Source: Distichodus sexfasciatus (lineage: Eukaryota; Chordata; Actinopteri; Characiformes; Distichodontidae). From it: DNA of 64,000 nt. Numbering within the stretch: position 1 is the first letter of the stretch; the number at the start of each line of letters is the position of its first letter. Below, piece by piece: positions 62,830 through 64,000 of this stretch. The notes below the pieces were generated by a model. It was not told where the DNA came from and did not search any database. It saw only the letters and a program-made list of their open reading frames with translations. Position numbers and translations under genes: made by a program. The stretch lies in the NCBI GenBank assembly GCA_032718565.1, contig JAVGVS010000166.1, positions 1 to 64,000 of the forward strand, given 5' to 3'.

Positions 62830-63845
62830 TGTAGATAACTGAATTCACTTTCGAGGGAAAGCCTGGTCTTTTGAGCCGGGATGGTATCCACCCCTCATGG
62901 GAGGGTGCTGCCCGGATTTCATAGCAGCTAGCCTTTATGCAGGTTCAGGTGGCCAGGCGTGACAAGCCGGAGCCAAGGGCTTGGCCGCCCAGGCAGAAGG
63001 CTAAACCAACCGTCTGCAAGTTACCTTGAGCACTTTCAGGCGCACCATATTCACATTGTCTCTGTGCCCCAGACAAATGAGTTCATATAGCTGCCAAAGG
63101 CATCATACCAATCTGGTTTCTATTAAATTAGAGCAAGCCAATGCAGAAGATCTGTAACACTAAGCTGAAAGTAGGACTACTAAATATTAGATCATTAACT
63201 ACTAGGCACTTATTGACCAAATACGTGGTTTAGGGCCCGTCATGGCGCTCTGTTTAACTGAGACATGGGTAAGACCCACGAGTATTTAGCCTTAAATGAT
63301 GTGACGCATCAGGATATGGTTATGAGCATAGACCCCGACTCAGTGGTAAAGGGGGAGGTGTTGCAACCATCTATGAAAGATCTCTTTCAATAACACAGAA
63401 GTCAGGACCTAAATTTACATTTAAATCATTCGAATTATTATTCCTTAGAATTGCAGACATATCTGCAAAACCTAATTCTTCGTCGCTCCCTCTCGTACGA
63501 TTTACCGTCCACCAGGTCCTTATTCTGAATTCCTACCTGAATTTGCAGAATTTCTGTCAGACCTGGTTATTTCAAATGAAGAGCAATAATTGTAGGGGAC
63601 TTTAATATTCATGTAGATAATAAAGACAGAATCCCTCTGACAGCGCTTTTTTACTAATTTACTAGATTCCACTTGGGCATTGTTCAAAATGCCAATTGGG
63701 CCCACTCAAAACTGCGGTCATACCCTTCAGTTTAATCCTATTGTTTGGTCTTAATGTAGATAATGTAACAGTACTGCCTCAGGCGAGTATTATTGAGGGT
63801 CATGCAGTTGAACTTTCAAATGGTCTATTGTTATTATGCCGATTT
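62830..63845 (+). pseudogene. Fragment of an L2/CR1-like LINE (ORF1 end and endonuclease)
   Basis: RDGIHPSWEGAARIS near 62880 resembles the Asp-x-x-His block of the esterase-like ORF1 of fish L2/CR1 elements. After that come LNIRSLTTRHLLT (near 63180), LCLTETWV (63250), YRPPGPYSEFLPEFAEFLSD (63505) and a GDFN-like piece (63600), the order of an APE-type endonuclease. Many stops and frameshifts. No RT follows before the flanking repeat. Confidence 0.65.
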
Positions 63846-63864
63846 CTTTTTTCTGCCTCAAACA

Positions 63865-64000
63865 CATTGTGGAGAAAAAACGGTAAGACCTACAGCTTTG
63901 AAATTTGGCAGGTAGGTCCGGTACCCCACCCACTACTCAGGCAAAAATTGCACCAAAATAAATATTTTGTAATTTTTAAAATATAAGCATTTGCGAATAA
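63865..64000. repeat. Dispersed repeat family B, copy 2 (runs off the window)
   Basis: Shares AGCTTTGAAATTTGGCAGGT and AGGTCC with 32210-32250. Confidence 0.65.

Overview
The window looks like teleost fish genomic DNA, probably an otophysan. It is AT-rich and intron-rich, and it carries Tc1, hAT, Kolobok, DIRS, L1/Tx1 and Gypsy copies, tRNA-type SINEs and long GATA and GCTAGCAT-like tandem arrays. The species cannot be fixed from the sequence.

One host gene dominates. A complete erythrocyte membrane protein 4.1 gene (epb41, protein 4.1R) lies on the minus strand. I could place 19 coding exons between 45531 (ATG) and 6862 (TAA), all with GT/AG borders and matching phases, plus a probable noncoding first-exon donor at 56517/56516. 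The assembled reading frame is 942 codons. It holds an acidic headpiece, an unusually long Lys/Glu-rich tract, the conserved internal second start (AUG2), the FERM and FA regions, a run of three small alternative-type exons (equivalents of human 14, 15 and 16), the spectrin-actin-binding exon pair and the C-terminal domain. TGCATG motifs (RBFOX type) flank the exon-16 equivalent.

Layout, low to high coordinates: a Tc1 relic (0.5-1.7 kb); an unassigned minus-strand ORF (3.1-3.6 kb); a SINE and one hAT nested in another (4.0-5.9 kb); the 3' part of epb41 (6.9-18 kb) with a hAT, two TTAA-flanked Kolobok-type elements and a Tc1 copy in its introns; a giant intron (18.0-30.7 kb) filled by an L1/Tx1 LINE, a DIRS-type element with intact terminal architecture and a hAT copy whose target duplication ends 15 bp inside the intron; the FERM exons (31-45 kb) with more SINE, LINE, Tc1, hAT and satellite DNA; a repeat-rich first intron (45.5-56.5 kb) with two more hAT MITEs and a Gypsy pol relic; and upstream DNA (56.5-64 kb) of retroelement, hAT and Tc1 fragments.

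The most unusual signal is not a gene. Several perfect or near-perfect fold-back hairpins with very short loops are scattered over unrelated sequence (7031, 11700, 17293, 25835, 36279 and 43188). At 25835 an unmutated paralogous copy 663 bp away shows what was there before and supports local template switching as the cause. A second rearrangement is a Tc1 end holding a 236-bp patch that matches DNA 2 kb away. I found no sign of a new multi-gene system.
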